64,000 nt of DNA. It comes from Jilunia laotingensis (GTDB lineage Bacteria; Bacteroidota; Bacteroidia; Bacteroidales; Bacteroidaceae). How positions within the stretch are numbered: the stretch's first letter is position 1; each line of letters begins with the position of its first letter. The position numbers and the translations under genes are program-made. Under the pieces are notes generated by a model. That model did no database searches. It worked only from the letters and a program-made list of their open reading frames with translations, and was not told the origin of the DNA. This document shows positions 61,805-64,000 of the stretch, one piece after another. The stretch lies in assembly GCF_014385165.1 (NCBI RefSeq), contig NZ_JACRTF010000001.1, positions 3,658,001 to 3,722,000 on the forward strand, in the 5' to 3' direction.

Positions 61805-63850
61805 ATGCAAAAAGGTAATATTGGGGTTACTACCGAGAACATTTTCCCTATTATCAAAAAGTTCTTGTACAGCGATCATGAGATTTTTCTTCGCGAATTA
61901 GTGTCGAATGCTGTTGATGCGACTCAGAAATTAAATACACTGGCATCAATAAGCGAATTTAAAGGTGTATTAGGTGATCTGACTATCCACGTTTCTCTAG
62001 GAAAAGATACTATCACTATTTCTGATCATGGTATCGGACTGACGGCCGATGAGATAGATAGATACATCAATCAGATAGCTTTCTCCGGTGCCAATGATTT
62101 TCTGGAAAAGTATAAAAATGATGCAAATGCAATTATCGGACATTTCGGACTTGGTTTCTATTCCGCTTTCATGGTGGCAAAGAAGGTTGAAATCATTACA
62201 AAATCTTATAAAGAAGGTGCGCAAGCTGTAAAATGGACTTGCGATGGTAGTCCGGAGTTTACACTCGAAGATGTTGAAAAAGAAGACCGCGGTACTGACA
62301 TAGTGCTGTATATTGATGATGATTGCAAAGAATTTCTGGAAGAATCTCGTATATCAGATTTATTGAAGAAATATTGCAGATTCCTTCCCGTTCCTATTGC
62401 TTTTGGTAAAAAGAAAGAATGGAAAGACGGAAAGCAGGTAGAAACGACCGAGGATAATATCATAAATGACACTACGCCTCTTTGGACGCGTAAGCCCAGT
62501 GAACTCTCAGATGAAGATTATAAAAAATTCTATAGAGAATTATATCCAATGGCGGATGAACCTTTGTTTTGGATACACCTGAATGTGGATTATCCTTTCC
62601 ATTTGACTGGAATTCTTTATTTTCCGAAAGTTAAAAGCAATATTGAACTGAATAGAAATAAAATCCAGCTTTATAGTAACCAAGTCTATGTAACAGATTC
62701 TGTAGAAGGCATTGTGCCGGACTTCTTGACTTTATTACATGGGGTGATCGATTCTCCGGATATTCCTTTGAACGTTTCCCGCTCCTATCTGCAAAGTGAT
62801 TCAAATGTGAAGAAGATCTCTTCGTATATTACGAAGAAAGTTGCTGATCGTTTGCAGTCTATTTTCAAGAATGACCGTCCTCAGTTTGAAGAGAAGTGGA
62901 ATGATTTGAAAATATTTATCAATTATGGAATGTTGACGCAAGAGGATTTTTATGACAAAGCGTCAAAATTTGCCCTTTTCACCGATACGGATGGCAAGCA
63001 TTATACCTATGAAGAATATCGCCTGTTGATTAAAGATAATCAGACAGATAAAGATGGAATTTTGATTTATATATATGCTAATGATAAGAGTGAACAATAT
63101 AGTTATATCGAAGCTGCTAAAAATAAAGGATACAATGTATTGCTTTTAGATGGGCAGTTGGATGTAGCCATGGTTAGCATGTTGGAACAGAAATTTGAAA
63201 AATCTCGTTTTACTCGCGTGGACAGCGATGTTGTTGACAATCTTATAGTGAAAGAAGAAAGAAAAGACGATGCATTAAAACCCGCTGAAAAGGAAGCTTT
63301 GTCGAATATTTTCAAAAGCCAGTTGCCTAAAGTCGAGAAGATGGAATTTAATGTAATGGCACAGGCCTTAGGAGAAAATATTGCTCCCGTTGTGATTACA
63401 CAGAGCGAATATATGCGTCGTATGAAAGAAATGGCTAATATTCAAGCGGGTATGAGTTTCTATGGAGAAATGCCTGATATGTTTAATCTCGTATTGAATT
63501 CTGATCATCCATTAATCAAAAAAGTACTTGGTGAAGAAGAAATTGCTTGTGCCGCTGATATTGTTCCATTGCAATTGTCTATTGACGACACGACTAAACA
63601 ACGTGATGCAATGGCGAAGAAGCAAGAAGGCAAAAAGGATGAAGACATCCCCACTTCAGAAAAAGATGAGTTAAGGGATTTGGATAAGAAACTTGATGAA
63701 CTAAAAGGTAAGAAGGAAGCTATATACGCTGATTTTGCCGGTAAGAACAAAGTAGTTCGTCAATTAATCGATTTGGCTCTGTTGCAAAATAATATGCTGA
63801 AGGGGGAAGAATTGAACAACTTCGTTAAGAGAAGTATTGAACTGATCTGA
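61805..63850 (+). CDS. htpG: Molecular chaperone HtpG (Hsp90)
   Basis: The 681-residue Hsp90 has the GHKL ATPase domain (1-220) with LRELVSNAVDATQKL, SDHGIGLTADEI and GHFGLGFYSAFMVAKKVEI, the middle domain with LNVSRSYLQSD and the catalytic Arg region, and a dimerisation domain. The C-terminal part shows a Lys/Asp/Glu-rich stretch (KKQEGKKDEDIPTSEKDELR) within about 600-640. It lacks the MEEVD tail of cytosolic eukaryotic forms, as expected. It is monocistronic, with a terminator on each side. Confidence 0.96.
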   Translation: MQKGNIGVTTENIFPIIKKFLYSDHEIFLRELVSNAVDATQKLNTLASISEFKGVLGDLTIHVSLGKDTITISDHGIGLTADEIDRYINQIAFSGANDFLEKYKNDANAIIGHFGLGFYSAFMVAKKVEIITKSYKEGAQAVKWTCDGSPEFTLEDVEKEDRGTDIVLYIDDDCKEFLEESRISDLLKKYCRFLPVPIAFGKKKEWKDGKQVETTEDNIINDTTPLWTRKPSELSDEDYKKFYRELYPMADEPLFWIHLNVDYPFHLTGILYFPKVKSNIELNRNKIQLYSNQVYVTDSVEGIVPDFLTLLHGVIDSPDIPLNVSRSYLQSDSNVKKISSYITKKVADRLQSIFKNDRPQFEEKWNDLKIFINYGMLTQEDFYDKASKFALFTDTDGKHYTYEEYRLLIKDNQTDKDGILIYIYANDKSEQYSYIEAAKNKGYNVLLLDGQLDVAMVSMLEQKFEKSRFTRVDSDVVDNLIVKEERKDDALKPAEKEALSNIFKSQLPKVEKMEFNVMAQALGENIAPVVITQSEYMRRMKEMANIQAGMSFYGEMPDMFNLVLNSDHPLIKKVLGEEEIACAADIVPLQLSIDDTTKQRDAMAKKQEGKKDEDIPTSEKDELRDLDKKLDELKGKKEAIYADFAGKNKVVRQLIDLALLQNNMLKGEELNNFVKRSIELI

Positions 63851-63881
63851 TTTGCATCTTTTTTAATTTAAATATTCATAG

Positions 63882-63924
63882 AAGAGCATTGCGCATATGA
63901 AAATGTAGCAATGCTCTTTTTTTG
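63882..63924 (+). terminator. Rho-independent terminator after htpG
   Basis: AAGAGCATTGC (63882-63892) pairs with GCAATGCTCTT (63908-63918), followed by TTTTTTG. Confidence 0.92.
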
Positions 63925-63967
63925 ATTATAAATTTCCTAAAATTCCGATTCATTGGAAACAAATGCA

Positions 63968-63975
63968 TATATTTG
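63968..63975 (+). promoter_or_regulatory. Possible promoter -7 box of a gene beyond the window
   Basis: TATATTTG matches TAnnTTTG; no coding start appears before the window ends. Confidence 0.4.
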
Positions 63976-64000
63976 AACAGTAAATAACAGAACAAATCAA

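Overview
The window is a chromosomal segment of a Bacteroides species (fragilis/thetaiotaomicron group or a close relative). I infer this from: the Bacteroidota promoter pattern TAnnTTTG in front of many genes, in several cases with an upstream TTG/TTTG about 19 bases away; an archaeal-type ProS; the rpmB-rpmG-DUF4295 trio; a complete aerotolerance (Bat) operon; lipoproteins whose lipobox Cys is followed by acidic residues; and TonB-dependent receptors of Bacteroidota type. The species cannot be fixed without a database search.

Layout. (1) 1-21.7 kb is a cobalamin locus. A minus-strand unit led by a B12 riboswitch (7378-7556) encodes a BtuB-like receptor, an exported lipoprotein CbiK chelatase, a second TonB receptor, a CobJ-CbiC fusion and the start of CbiE, which runs off the left edge. 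Plus-strand genes are cbiA-pduO and cobQ-cobD-cbiB. The minus-strand set cobU-cobT-cobS-cobC completes nucleotide-loop assembly. Inserted among these is a tolC-hlyD-permease-permease efflux operon with no ATPase gene. (2) 21.8-23.9 kb is a small relic of a mobile element beside tRNA-Gly(CCC): a broken integrase, a frameshifted small ORF, a DUF5053-like gene and an AT-rich lipoprotein gene. (3) 24.4-31.9 kb holds proS, bacterioferritin, a two-component system with two PepSY-like exported proteins, a YccF protein, and a divergent DJ-1-like/HxlR pair. (4) 31.9-43.9 kb is mostly housekeeping: a TamB-like giant protein, tsaD, cinA, rpmB, rpmG, DUF4295, ftsY, rimO, an HU protein, and an HU-transmembrane-LysM protein. 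(5) 44.1-52.8 kb is the MoxR/DUF58/BatABCDE operon. (6) 53.0-64.0 kb holds a small HTH protein, a DUF2007-UspA-UspA protein, a TPR protein, gyrA, clpC and htpG.

How the parts work together. The cobalamin genes form late ring modification (CbiE, CobJ-CbiC), amidation (CbiA, CobQ), adenosylation (PduO), aminopropanol attachment (CobD, CbiB) and lower-ligand assembly (CobU, CobT, CobS, CobC), with riboswitch-controlled outer-membrane uptake. The Bat operon is a MoxR-VWA type envelope system. TamB, ClpC, HtpG, UspA and Bfr are envelope or stress functions.

Most interesting items. (a) A protein joining an HU DNA-binding domain through one membrane span to a periplasmic LysM domain, which would physically bridge nucleoid and cell wall. 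(b) A probably surface-exposed CbiK lipoprotein in a B12-riboswitch operon. (c) Two arrays of a 14-bp near-palindrome repeated at an exact 23-bp period, each in a divergent intergenic region (tolC/cobQ and gyrA/clpC). (d) A TamB gene whose membrane anchor lies upstream of any standard start codon.
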